In this document: piece by piece, positions 1 through 8,894 of the stretch
Position numbering within the stretch: position 1 is the stretch's first letter
Layout of the letters: each line of letters starts with the position of its first letter
NCBI GenBank assembly: GCA_029264355.1
Contig: JARIBW010000036.1
Span: 92,936-156,935, forward strand
Direction: 5' to 3'
DNA length: 64,000 nucleotides
Source: Collinsella sp.
GTDB taxonomy: Bacteria; Actinomycetota; Coriobacteriia; Coriobacteriales; Coriobacteriaceae
The notes under the pieces: generated by a model
Told to the model about the DNA's origin: nothing
Databases searched by the model: none
What the model saw: only the letters and a program-made list of their open reading frames with translations
Made by a program: the position numbers and the translations under genes

Positions 1-2
1 TC

Positions 3-512
3 GTGCCCTATCTCATCTCGAGCCATCCGGGTTCGACCATGAAGGAAGCCGTGGAGCTGGCGGAGGCCGTGCGCGACATGGGCTACATGCCCGAGCAGGT
101 GCAGGACTTCTACCCCACGCCCTCCACCATGTCCACCTGCATGTTCTATACGGGCGTGAATCCGCGCACCATGGAACCGGTCTACATCCCGCGCGACCCG
201 CACGAGAAGGCCATGCAGCGCGCGCTCATCCAGTACCGCAAGCCCGAGAACTACAAGTTGGTGAAGGAGGCGCTGCGAAAGGCCGGGCGCGAGGACCTGA
301 TCGGGTACGGCGCCAAGTGCCTCATCCGCCCCGTGCCGCCCAAGCCGGGTACAGGAGGCGGGAAAAAACAAGACGGGGTGGACGCCCGGAAGAGCGGACG
401 CCCCAACCCCGGCAAACCCGGCGGACGCACCACCGGCAAGAGCGCGGCGGGTAAGAACCCGCACGCCCGCAACCGCGCCGCGCAGGGACGCCAAGGGGCG
501 AACCGGCACTGA
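3..512 (+). CDS. YgiQ family radical SAM protein, C-terminal part (5' end outside window)
   Basis: Translation [54 protein letters not shown]...KCLIRP resembles the YgiQ C-terminus, followed by a basic low-complexity tail. Confidence 0.8.
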   Translation: MPYLISSHPGSTMKEAVELAEAVRDMGYMPEQVQDFYPTPSTMSTCMFYTGVNPRTMEPVYIPRDPHEKAMQRALIQYRKPENYKLVKEALRKAGREDLIGYGAKCLIRPVPPKPGTGGGKKQDGVDARKSGRPNPGKPGGRTTGKSAAGKNPHARNRAAQGRQGANRH

Positions 513-533
513 CGAAGCGACGAGCCGAACGCG

Positions 534-1685
534 CTAACACGCGTAGCCATCGGGCGGAGTCGGGCCCTTCCCGGCCTCGACCGCCGCATCCAATCGGTCG
601 CGAACACCCGGTTCCCCCGCAGGGGCCTCTGTCTGAACGGCCCCCAGCTCTGCATCCTCGACCTCGCCGCAAGGCGCACCGGGCACAGCCGGGGCGTGTT
701 CCCGCCCGACGTTCATCATATCGACGGACATCGATGTACAGGATTCACCCTTAGGCATCTCGATGGCGGGCAAGGAGTCAGACGAGCTCCAAAGGCGCGC
801 GAACGCCCGCACCCCGGCCATGCACAGCAGCCCGGCGCACAAGATGACGGCGCCCGTCGGCAAGACGTTCGTCAACGGATACAGGGGCTCGACCAAATAC
901 GATGAGATGTTCAACGCGAAGTGAAGGATGATCGGGTAACGAAGCTTGCCCGTGCGCCAAAACACCCAACCCAACGCGACCCCGAGGACAAAGGCATAAC
1001 TCCCCTGAATAAGGTTCATGTGCAGAACACCGAACGCGAGCGCCTGCAATATGTTGGCGATCCAAAATGCCCGCGCTGGAACGGCGCGGTAGCGAGCGCC
1101 GTCGACCGCATTCCAGCCGGGGCTCACCGCTCTCATGGCATATTCGAGCATGACACCGCGGCAGACGATCTCCTCGTTGATGGGAGCGAGCACCGCGATC
1201 GACAGCATGGAGAGAAGGCCGAAGACCCCGACGCTCGCATCTTCCATGAGCTCGGAGTATTCGGCCATGGCCTCGGGAAAAACCGACTCGACGATCTCCA
1301 GGATGCCACCGACGAAGAACTGCGCCGAGACGCCGATCGCCAGCAGCAGTGCAAACGATTTGGCAAACGACGCACCCGCGGGCGCAACCGATTCACGGCG
1401 AGCGGTGAACGAGGCGGGGCGCATGTGCCGCCACCATGGCAAAAACACGGCGATGACGACGAGCTGGGCCACGACGCCGAGCATCAAAATGGCGTTGTCG
1501 AAGGCACCGTCCTCCATGAGCGATCCGGAATCGCCCGAAGCCAGCGCAGCGGTAACCCCGATCATGGCTCCGCCAAAACCCACCACCACGACTTGTATCA
1601 ATAGGTATATGCCAAAAATGCCGACCACGGCGAGCAGCCATTTGACACCGTTGCCAACGCGGGCGCCGGTCGTCATGTCGTCCAT
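534..1685 (-). CDS. CPBP family intramembrane metalloprotease
   Basis: Multi-TM protein with motifs APINEEIVCRGVML, FGVLHMN and ILHFALN typical of CAAX/CPBP proteases; start placed at MDDMTTG. Confidence 0.8.
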   Translation of the reverse strand: MDDMTTGARVGNGVKWLLAVVGIFGIYLLIQVVVVGFGGAMIGVTAALASGDSGSLMEDGAFDNAILMLGVVAQLVVIAVFLPWWRHMRPASFTARRESVAPAGASFAKSFALLLAIGVSAQFFVGGILEIVESVFPEAMAEYSELMEDASVGVFGLLSMLSIAVLAPINEEIVCRGVMLEYAMRAVSPGWNAVDGARYRAVPARAFWIANILQALAFGVLHMNLIQGSYAFVLGVALGWVFWRTGKLRYPIILHFALNISSYLVEPLYPLTNVLPTGAVILCAGLLCMAGVRAFARLWSSSDSLPAIEMPKGESCTSMSVDMMNVGREHAPAVPGAPCGEVEDAELGAVQTEAPAGEPGVRDRLDAAVEAGKGPTPPDGYAC

Positions 1686-1724
1686 GGGGACCTCCTCGTC
1701 AATCGCCCTCATGCCGCACGCGGA

Positions 1725-2210
1725 CTATGCGCGCGTCCGCTCGATCTCGACGGAAACCGACTGCAGGGGCAGGCCGACCGGTGCCCAGGGCTTCTCGAGC
1801 TTGACGCGTACGCCATACGCACTCGGGTAGCGCCCGAGCAGCATGTCGGCCACGCCCTCGGCAGCCGCCTCGATGAGCTTGAACGTATGCGCGCGCATGA
1901 ACTCGTCGATGGCGTGAGCCGCCTCGCCGTAATGGATCGAGGCCGACAAGTCATCGGCCTCACCGGCCCGACGCGTATCTGTGTAGAGCGTCACGCTCAC
2001 CACGAACTTCTGGCCGAGGGCGTTCTCCTCGGGGAACACACCATGGTTGGCGAACACCTCGAGGCCCTCGATGGAGATGCGATCGAGGCGACGGAGTTGC
2101 TCGGGCTCCACGCGCGCGAGCAGCCGCCGCGCGGCGGGAAGGCCGGTCTCGCGGCGAGCAAGGGTGCCGCGGTCGTCCACGATGTTCTCTGGCAGATGCT
2201 TCGTATCCAT
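1725..2210 (-). CDS. folB: Dihydroneopterin aldolase
   Basis: RISIEGLEVFANHGVFPEENALGQKFVVSVTLYTDTR...VKLEKPWAPVG; start at the ATG preceded by AAAGGAG. Confidence 0.85.
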   Translation of the reverse strand: MDTKHLPENIVDDRGTLARRETGLPAARRLLARVEPEQLRRLDRISIEGLEVFANHGVFPEENALGQKFVVSVTLYTDTRRAGEADDLSASIHYGEAAHAIDEFMRAHTFKLIEAAAEGVADMLLGRYPSAYGVRVKLEKPWAPVGLPLQSVSVEIERTRA

Positions 2211-2254
2211 GATGTGCTCCTTTGACGACATGCGTCCGCAGTCGGGGCGCGCAC

Positions 2255-2782
2255 TTATATATCGATCGACAAGTTCTTACGTTCCTCCGGCCAATAGCAG
2301 GCCTCACGAGCGGCGCAGGCATAACATGCGCGCGAGCGGTCGTCCGCCTCCTTGATGAGACGGGAGAGCGCATGGGGCGCGTGGCCCTCACCTCCATCGG
2401 GGCCTCCGGGACACCCGATCCGAGAACCGCGATGGCCGCCCACGGCAGCTAGGATGGCCGCGCGCTCGAAAGCGTCGAAACGCAAGCCGCGAGGTAATCC
2501 GTCCAGGATCTCGGACGCGATGCGAACACCCGCCTCATCGTGAGGCTCGCCGGTCTGATACTGGGCGGCACGGCCGATATCATGCAGCAGCGCCGCGGCA
2601 TAGACCACGTCTCGATGCAGGCCGCAACCCCTCTCGAGATTGAGGATCCAGGCGATGCGGGCGACGTCGAGCAGGTGGGAAAGCCCATGACGGCAGAAAA
2701 TCCGGTCGCCCTCCGCGGCGTCGATGCCCGCCAGGCACCGGATGAACGGATCGCTCTCACCGATCGCCGCAATGCGCTCCAT
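2255..2782 (-). CDS. HD-domain phosphohydrolase
   Basis: H-HD pattern: GLSHLLDVARIAWIL ... YAAALLHDIGRAAQYQTGEPHDEAG. Confidence 0.75.
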   Translation of the reverse strand: MERIAAIGESDPFIRCLAGIDAAEGDRIFCRHGLSHLLDVARIAWILNLERGCGLHRDVVYAAALLHDIGRAAQYQTGEPHDEAGVRIASEILDGLPRGLRFDAFERAAILAAVGGHRGSRIGCPGGPDGGEGHAPHALSRLIKEADDRSRACYACAAREACYWPEERKNLSIDI

Positions 2783-2821
2783 GCTCGCCTCCAAATGTCG
2801 ACACTTGTTCTCATGTTGTAC

Positions 2822-2852
2822 CCAATACGGCAACCCGAAACGGCCGTATTGG
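2822..2852. repeat. Perfect inverted repeat CCAATACGGC-N11-GCCGTATTGG upstream of the decarboxylase operon
   Basis: 10-bp perfect arms read directly; intergenic. Confidence 0.8.
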
Positions 2853-3046
2853 CAAAACGGCACGTGCTGGCCGCGGTGTATTTTGCCAGTGCTAAAACGA
2901 AACACCACATCCCCGGTCAATTCCTACCAGTCGCCGAAGACGGAACCCACGAGCGCCACAATTCCTACAAATCTCGCTAGCATGAATCTTCGTGGAGATG
3001 TGCGCCGGCACCGACCCGACGCGCATCGCACGGGAAAGGAAGGCCC

Positions 3047-3424
3047 ATGGGACTACGCTCCTGGATCAAACGCCACGCCGGCCACGGAAGAAGACCTTCG
3101 GCTGGCACCCCGACCACCGTCGCCGCAGCGGTCGCAACCACCGTCAAAGCCGCCGGTCGCGATGAATACGCTTGGGAGCCGCTTCCGGCATTTCTCCCCG
3201 TCGACCCGCACGAACATGAACACGTGTGCGTCATCGCGTCGGCCATCGCCGCAGAAGATCATCCCAACAGCACACTCTGCGTGAAGCGCGTGCTCATCGC
3301 AAACCCCGAGTATCGCACCGTCTCGGTCATCGCCGCAGCGCTCGCCGCCGGAGCGCTCGAGAAGAGCTCATTTACGGTCAAGAACATCTACAAGATGAAA
3401 GAGGAGGACAGCCATGCTGCGTAA
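3047..3424 (+). CDS. Small decarboxylase-operon protein resembling the soluble C-terminal part of an OadG/MmdD-type gamma/delta subunit
   Basis: Contains VCVIASAIAAEDH...VKRVLIANPEYRTVSVIAAALAAGALEKSSFTVKNIYKMKEE and no obvious TM helix; overlaps the next gene by 11 nt (ATGCTGCGTAA). Confidence 0.5.
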   Translation: MGLRSWIKRHAGHGRRPSAGTPTTVAAAVATTVKAAGRDEYAWEPLPAFLPVDPHEHEHVCVIASAIAAEDHPNSTLCVKRVLIANPEYRTVSVIAAALAAGALEKSSFTVKNIYKMKEEDSHAA

Positions 3425-3845
3425 ATTCAAGATCTCCGTCGACGGAACCCAGTATCTGGTCGAGATGGAGGAGGTCGGCGCCCCCTCCCCAACCCCGGCC
3501 GACGCCGCTCCGGCGGCGAGCGCCACGCCCACCCCGAGGCCCGAACCTGCCCCGGCGCGCGACGGGCGCCCAGCCGCGGCCGCCGCGACGCCCGAACCCA
3601 CCCCGGCACCTACCGAGCCCACGGCAACGGGATCCCATGTCCAAACCGCGCCCATGCCCGGCACCATCCTCGACATCCATGTGAAGGTCGGCGACGCCGT
3701 CACCGCCAATCAACCCGTCATGATCCTCGAGGCCATGAAAATGGAGAACGAGGTCGTCGCCGAGCAGGCGGGCACCATCGCTTCCATCAACGTCGAGAAG
3801 GGGGCCATGGTAAATCCGGGCGACACGCTCTTCACGCTCGCCTAG
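3414..3845 (+). CDS. Biotin carboxyl carrier protein of a Na+-translocating decarboxylase
   Basis: Pro/Ala linker followed by the biotinylation motif LEAMKMENEV. Confidence 0.92.
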   Translation: MLRKFKISVDGTQYLVEMEEVGAPSPTPADAAPAASATPTPRPEPAPARDGRPAAAAATPEPTPAPTEPTATGSHVQTAPMPGTILDIHVKVGDAVTANQPVMILEAMKMENEVVAEQAGTIASINVEKGAMVNPGDTLFTLA

Positions 3846-3902
3846 GCGCGCCCGACCGACGCGGCGCCGTCTGGCGGCGCCCCCATCCAGAAACGAGACA
3901 CT

Positions 3903-5021
3903 ATGGAGATCTTACTCGACGGCGTGCAGGCGCTTATCGCCGAGCCGGGGCGCATCGCGATGATCCTCATCGGCTGCGTCCTCATGTACCTGGGCATCAA
4001 GAAGGAGTACGAGCCCACCTTGCTCGTGCCCATGGGACTCGGAACCATCCTGGTGAACATCCCGGCGTCCGGTGTCCTCATGACCGGCACCGAGCCCGGC
4101 CCGTTTCAGATCTTGTTCGACGCCGGCATCGAGACCGAGCTGTTCCCGCTGCTGCTGTTCATCGGGATCGGCGCCATGATCGACTTCGGGCCGCTGCTCG
4201 CCAACCCGTTCCTCCTGCTGTTCGGTGCCGCTGCGCAATTCGGCATCTTCTTCGTGACCATCGTGGCCACGGGCGTGTTCGGCTTCGACATCGCCGATGC
4301 CGCCTCCGCGGGCATCATCGCCGCAGCAGACGGCCCCACCTCGATCTTCGTGGCAAACTCCCTCGGCTCCAAGTACATGGGCGCGATCATGGTCGCGGCG
4401 TACTCCTACATGGCGCTCGTCCCCATCATCCAGCCCATCGCCATCAAGGCCTGCACCACCAAGAGGGAGCGCGCCATCCGCATGACCTACCGTCCCGGCC
4501 AGGTATCGCAAACGGCCAAGATCCTCTTCCCCATCACCATCTGCGTGGTCGCCGGCCTCATCGCCCCGGTGTCCCTGCCGCTCGTGGGCTTCCTCATGTT
4601 CGGCAACCTGCTGCGTGAGTGCGGCGTGCTCAACTCGCTTTCCACATCCGCCCAAAACGAGCTCGTGAACCTCATCTCGATCCTGTTGGGCCTGTGCGTC
4701 TCCGTGAAGATGGAGTACAGCGAGTTCTTGCAGTTCGACACGCTCATCATCATGGGCCTCGGCCTCATCGGCTTCATCATGGACTCCGTGGGCGGCGTCA
4801 TGTTCGCCAAGATCTTGAACCTGTTCCGCAGGGAGAAGATCAACCCCATGGTGGGCGCCGCGGGCATCTCCGCCTTCCCCATGGCCTCCCGCGTGGTGCA
4901 AAAGCTCGCCACCGAGGAGGACCCCGGCAACTTCATCCTCATGCAGGCTGCCGCCGCCAACGTCGCCGGCCAGATCGCCTCGGTCGTCGCCGGCGGTCTC
5001 GTCCTCGGCCTTCTGCTCTAG
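3903..5021 (+). CDS. oadB: Sodium ion-translocating decarboxylase subunit beta
   Basis: Multi-TM; GIKKEYEPTLLVPMGLGTILVNIP, GAMIDFGPLLANP, AADGPTSIF are characteristic. Confidence 0.93.
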   Translation: MEILLDGVQALIAEPGRIAMILIGCVLMYLGIKKEYEPTLLVPMGLGTILVNIPASGVLMTGTEPGPFQILFDAGIETELFPLLLFIGIGAMIDFGPLLANPFLLLFGAAAQFGIFFVTIVATGVFGFDIADAASAGIIAAADGPTSIFVANSLGSKYMGAIMVAAYSYMALVPIIQPIAIKACTTKRERAIRMTYRPGQVSQTAKILFPITICVVAGLIAPVSLPLVGFLMFGNLLRECGVLNSLSTSAQNELVNLISILLGLCVSVKMEYSEFLQFDTLIIMGLGLIGFIMDSVGGVMFAKILNLFRREKINPMVGAAGISAFPMASRVVQKLATEEDPGNFILMQAAAANVAGQIASVVAGGLVLGLLL

Positions 5022-5036
5022 AAAGGGGTGCTGGCA

Positions 5037-5195
5037 ATGACCGATCTCATCTCATCGCTCGGCCTTTCCGCCGACCTGTCCCTCGCCTTCCAGATCCTCA
5101 TCCTGGGCTGGGGCGGCATCTTCATCGTCATGTTCGTCATCTACGTGATCTCTCTCGCCCTCGCCCGGCTCTTCCCGCCATCGAAGGAGGCCTAG
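5037..5195 (+). CDS. Single-TM small protein (52 aa), OadG-like membrane anchor; absent from the ORF track (below its length cutoff)
   Basis: ATG 5037 to TAG 5193-5195: MTDLISSLGLSADLSLAFQILILGWGGIFIVMFVIYVISLALARLFPPSKEA; GAAAGGGGT upstream of ATG; next gene starts 2 nt after the stop. Confidence 0.7.
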   Translation: MTDLISSLGLSADLSLAFQILILGWGGIFIVMFVIYVISLALARLFPPSKEA

Positions 5196-5196
5196 C

Positions 5197-6591
5197 ATGG
5201 CCCGCAAGGTCCGCTTCATGGAGACCGTCCTGCGAGACGGCCAGCAAAGCCAAATCGCCACGCGCATGCCCATCGAGGACATGCTCCCCGTCCTCGAAAC
5301 GCTCGACCGGTGCGGCTTCGAGTCCCTCGAGGTCTGGGGAGGCGCCACGTTCGACAGCTGTCTGCGCTATCTGAATGAGGATCCGTGGGAGCGCCTGCGC
5401 ACCATCCGCGCCCACGTCAAGAACACCAAGCTGCAGATGTTGCTGCGCGGGCAGAACCTGCTCGGCTACCACAACTACGCCGACGACGTGGTCGAGGCCC
5501 TCGTGAGAAAGTCCGTCGAGAACGGGATCGACGTCGTGCGCATCTTCGACGCACTGAACGACACCCGTAATCTCCAAACCTCCATCCTCGCCGCCAAAAA
5601 GGCCGGTGGCGAGGTCCAGGCCGCCATCTCCTACACCACCAGTGACGTGCACACCGTGCGTTACTTCGTGAGCCTGGCCAACGAGATGGCGCGGGCCGGC
5701 GCCGACTCGATCTGCATCAAGGACATGGCCGGCGTCCTCACCCCCGATGTCGCCTTCGAACTCGTGAGCGAGATCAAGGCATCGTGCGACCTGCCCCTGC
5801 AGGTGCACACGCACGGCACCGCCGGCGTCGCCCAGATGACCTACCTCAAGGCCGTGGAGGCGGGTGCCGACATCATCGACACCTGCTCATCCCCCTTCGC
5901 GGAGGGCACGAGCCAGCCGGCGACCGAATCCATGGCCATCGCGTTGGAGGCCCTCGGCTACAAGACCGGTCTGGATATCGAGGGGCTCGAGGCCGTTGCC
6001 GCGCACTTCCTGCCCGTCCGCGACCGCTTCCTGGACGAGGGCGTCCTCAACCCCAAAGTCATGGCCGTCGATCCCAAGGCCCTGTTGTACAAAGTTCCCG
6101 GGGGCATGCTCTCCAACCTGCTCGCCAACCTCAGGGACATGCATGTCGAGGACAAGTACACCGAAGTTTTGGCTGAGGTCCCGCGCGTCCGAGCCGACCT
6201 GGGCTATCCGCCGCTCGTAACTCCCTTGTCCCAGATGGTGGGCTCCCAGGCGCTCATGAACGTCATCTCCGGCGAGCGTTACAAGGTCGTCCCGGCCGAG
6301 ATCAAAGACTACGTGCGCGGCCAGTACGGCCGCCCGCCCGTGACGATCTCCGAGAAGATCCGCCGTCAGATCATCGGCGACGATGAGGTCATCACCTGCC
6401 GCCCGGCCGACCTGATCGAGCCCGCGATGCCACGCCTGCGCAAGGAAATCGCGCGATACGCCCGCTCGGAGGAAGATGTGCTGTCCTACGCCCTGTTCCC
6501 CGAGCAGGCGCGCGACTTCCTGGGCCGCCGCGAAGATCCGTTCTACGACGTCCCCGTCCAAGAGGTCAACGTCTCCATCGACGTCGCGTGA
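5197..6591 (+). CDS. oadA: Oxaloacetate decarboxylase / carboxyltransferase subunit alpha (no attached biotinyl domain)
   Basis: METVLRDGQQSQIATRM, CIKDMAGVLTP, VHTHGTAGVAQMTYLKAVEAGADIIDT. Confidence 0.9.
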   Translation: MARKVRFMETVLRDGQQSQIATRMPIEDMLPVLETLDRCGFESLEVWGGATFDSCLRYLNEDPWERLRTIRAHVKNTKLQMLLRGQNLLGYHNYADDVVEALVRKSVENGIDVVRIFDALNDTRNLQTSILAAKKAGGEVQAAISYTTSDVHTVRYFVSLANEMARAGADSICIKDMAGVLTPDVAFELVSEIKASCDLPLQVHTHGTAGVAQMTYLKAVEAGADIIDTCSSPFAEGTSQPATESMAIALEALGYKTGLDIEGLEAVAAHFLPVRDRFLDEGVLNPKVMAVDPKALLYKVPGGMLSNLLANLRDMHVEDKYTEVLAEVPRVRADLGYPPLVTPLSQMVGSQALMNVISGERYKVVPAEIKDYVRGQYGRPPVTISEKIRRQIIGDDEVITCRPADLIEPAMPRLRKEIARYARSEEDVLSYALFPEQARDFLGRREDPFYDVPVQEVNVSIDVA

Positions 6592-6661
6592 GAGTCGCAC
6601 GCCATGGCCCGCGACGGTCAAGTCACGGGCCATGAACCAAATACCATGCAGCCGGGGAGAT

Positions 6662-7537
6662 CTAGACCGGGCGGATGCAAACGTCCACGGCATCGTATGT
6701 GTCCACGACGCCCTCGTCGTGCGATACGAGCGCATGGCCATACCCATCGACGCCCAAAAACAACCCACGGGCCAATTCATCGCCCTCGATGGTGATGACG
6801 CGGACTCGCGTGCCGATGAAAGCCAGCGAGGCGTTGTACGCGGCCAGAAGCGGCGCCAGGGGACCTTCGGCCCCGCCGCGCACGGGGTCCTTGATCCAAC
6901 GGTCGACCTCGGCGCTCGACGTCTGCCGTGCGGAACTGTCCGGACTCGGGTACTTGCGATTCCAGCGGTCGGCCGCCGACCAGCGCTCCACGGACTTGAG
7001 GATACCATCGCGAATGGCATCGGCAAGGACGTCCAAATCGGGACAGCGGGCCCCGGGGGCGAGCGCGTCACTCAGGCCCGTCGCCGGCAACGGGGCCAGG
7101 GCGCCATCGCGCACGGGCAGCTCGGGGGCCTCGATATTCACGCCGACGCCGCATACGGCAAAGGCGCCCCCATCGGACATGACGAGCTCCGTGAGCACGC
7201 CCGCGAGCTTGCGGCCTCCCACGACGATGTCGTTGGGCCACTTGAGGCGCACACCCGGACAACCCGCCTCGCGGAGGGCGGCCATGACGCCCATCGCGCA
7301 GGCGACGGGCAATGCGGGGAGTGCGGCGGCGGATACATCGGGCCTGAGAAGGACCGAGAGATACAGGCCGCCGGCGGGAGACGCCCATATATGGGCGCGC
7401 TGACCGCGACCGGCGGTCTGCACACGCGCACGGAGGGCAGCGCCATGCGGCGCACCCTCGCGGCCGCGCTTCTTCATTTCGGCATTGGTCGAACCGACCT
7501 CATCGGCCACCTCGATGAGCGGCAAGCTCTCCCCCAT
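6662..7537 (-). CDS. birA: Biotin--[acetyl-CoA-carboxylase] ligase
   Basis: VGSTNAEMK, GRGQRAHIWASPAGGLYLSVLLRP, RLKWPNDIVVGGRKLAGVLTE. Confidence 0.9.
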   Translation of the reverse strand: MGESLPLIEVADEVGSTNAEMKKRGREGAPHGAALRARVQTAGRGQRAHIWASPAGGLYLSVLLRPDVSAAALPALPVACAMGVMAALREAGCPGVRLKWPNDIVVGGRKLAGVLTELVMSDGGAFAVCGVGVNIEAPELPVRDGALAPLPATGLSDALAPGARCPDLDVLADAIRDGILKSVERWSAADRWNRKYPSPDSSARQTSSAEVDRWIKDPVRGGAEGPLAPLLAAYNASLAFIGTRVRVITIEGDELARGLFLGVDGYGHALVSHDEGVVDTYDAVDVCIRPV

Positions 7538-7643
7538 CTCGATCCCCTCTTCCCCCGGAGGCCCTCGTATATGCGGACGAGGCGGCGCGTGCGGGCACTC
7601 CCGTCAACGCGCCGCCCCGTCAGATTCAGCGGGTAGAACAACC

Positions 7644-8225
7644 CTATCTGTCTAGCATACGGAAAAATCTGGCCTCGAGCCCTGGGTTTTCGATGAACGC
7701 GCCCCTACAGGCGAGAGTGGCGGTTTTGGCGCCCGGTTTCTGGACGCCGCGCATGGTCATGCACATGTGCTCGGCCTCCATGTACACGATGGCGCCCTTG
7801 CAGTCGAGCTCGACCATGAGCGCATCGGCGACCTGGGCGGTGAGCTGCTCCTGCAGTTGCAGGCGACGGGCAAAGACCTCGACCGTGCGGGCGAGTTTCG
7901 AGAGTCCCGCCACACGGCCGTTAGGGATATAGCCGATGGCCGCCTTGCCGTAAAACGGGAGCATGTGATGCTCGCACAGCGAATAGAAGGTGATATCGCG
8001 CTCGATCACGAGGTCGTCCTCAGGCACGGGGAAGGTCTTGGACAGATGCTCAGAGGCGTGATGGTCCATGCCGGCACACAGCTCGGCATACATACGGGCG
8101 ACGCGGTCGGGCGTCTCGGCCAGGCCCTCCCGGGTCGGGTCCTCGCCGATAGCTTCCAACAGCATGCGCACCGCCTCGCGCGCTTTGTCTTGGTCGACCA
8201 TCTCCACCAGCTTTCCTCGCACCAC
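7644..8225 (-). CDS. folE: GTP cyclohydrolase I
   Basis: [53 protein letters not shown]; start may be an internal Met. Confidence 0.95.
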   Translation of the reverse strand: MVRGKLVEMVDQDKAREAVRMLLEAIGEDPTREGLAETPDRVARMYAELCAGMDHHASEHLSKTFPVPEDDLVIERDITFYSLCEHHMLPFYGKAAIGYIPNGRVAGLSKLARTVEVFARRLQLQEQLTAQVADALMVELDCKGAIVYMEAEHMCMTMRGVQKPGAKTATLACRGAFIENPGLEARFFRMLDR

Positions 8226-8280
8226 AGGGCGCCTCGCGACTCAATCTGCAAGCTATGGTACCACGCGTCGAGAACCGCGC

Positions 8281-8865
8281 TTAATCCATCACATGCGTGG
8301 CGTAGATCCGCTCATCTCCCCACAAGCGCACGGAATCCGCAGGGACCGCGCCCGCCGCCAGAGCCTCGAGCGTCTCCGGCATGTCGATGAGACGCTGATT
8401 CGAGGAACCCCTAAAGCGAAGCGTGATATCGTGCAGGCCCTGCACGAAGGGGCCATCCACCAAAACGTCCACGCACCTCAGGATTCGATCGGTGCACTCG
8501 GTGTGATGGCGTCCGCCGGCCACGAGCTCCACATCCCAGGTGTCCCCCGTGAAGCACCAGATGGTCTTGCCGCACCCGCGCGGAAATTCCTCGCGCACGC
8601 GCTCGACGAAGGCGACGAGCCCCTCCTGGTTCTCCGGCTCCATGGGTTCGCCGCCCAAAATGGTCAGACCGTCGATATACGCCGGTCGCATGCTCTCGAT
8701 GATGGCATCCTCGGTTTCACGCGTAAACGGCTTGCCCGCGGCGAAGTTCCAGGCCACCTCGTTGAAACAGTTCTTGCATCCCCGGCGACATCCGGACACG
8801 AACAGCGTCGTGCGAACCCCCTCGCCGTTGGCGATATCGAAATGCTTGATCTCGGCGTAGTTCAT
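8281..8865 (-). CDS. nrdG: Anaerobic ribonucleoside-triphosphate reductase activating protein
   Basis: MNYAEIKHFDIANGEGVRTTLFVSGCRRGCKNCFNEVAW (radical SAM CxxxxxxCxxC variant). Confidence 0.92.
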   Translation of the reverse strand: MNYAEIKHFDIANGEGVRTTLFVSGCRRGCKNCFNEVAWNFAAGKPFTRETEDAIIESMRPAYIDGLTILGGEPMEPENQEGLVAFVERVREEFPRGCGKTIWCFTGDTWDVELVAGGRHHTECTDRILRCVDVLVDGPFVQGLHDITLRFRGSSNQRLIDMPETLEALAAGAVPADSVRLWGDERIYATHVMD

Positions 8866-8894
8866 GACACCATCTCCCCTGTCCGGGTCGAACC

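Noticed and set aside
3480-3630. Pro/Ala-rich repeat-like stretch
   Set aside because: Ordinary flexible linker of a biotin carrier protein.
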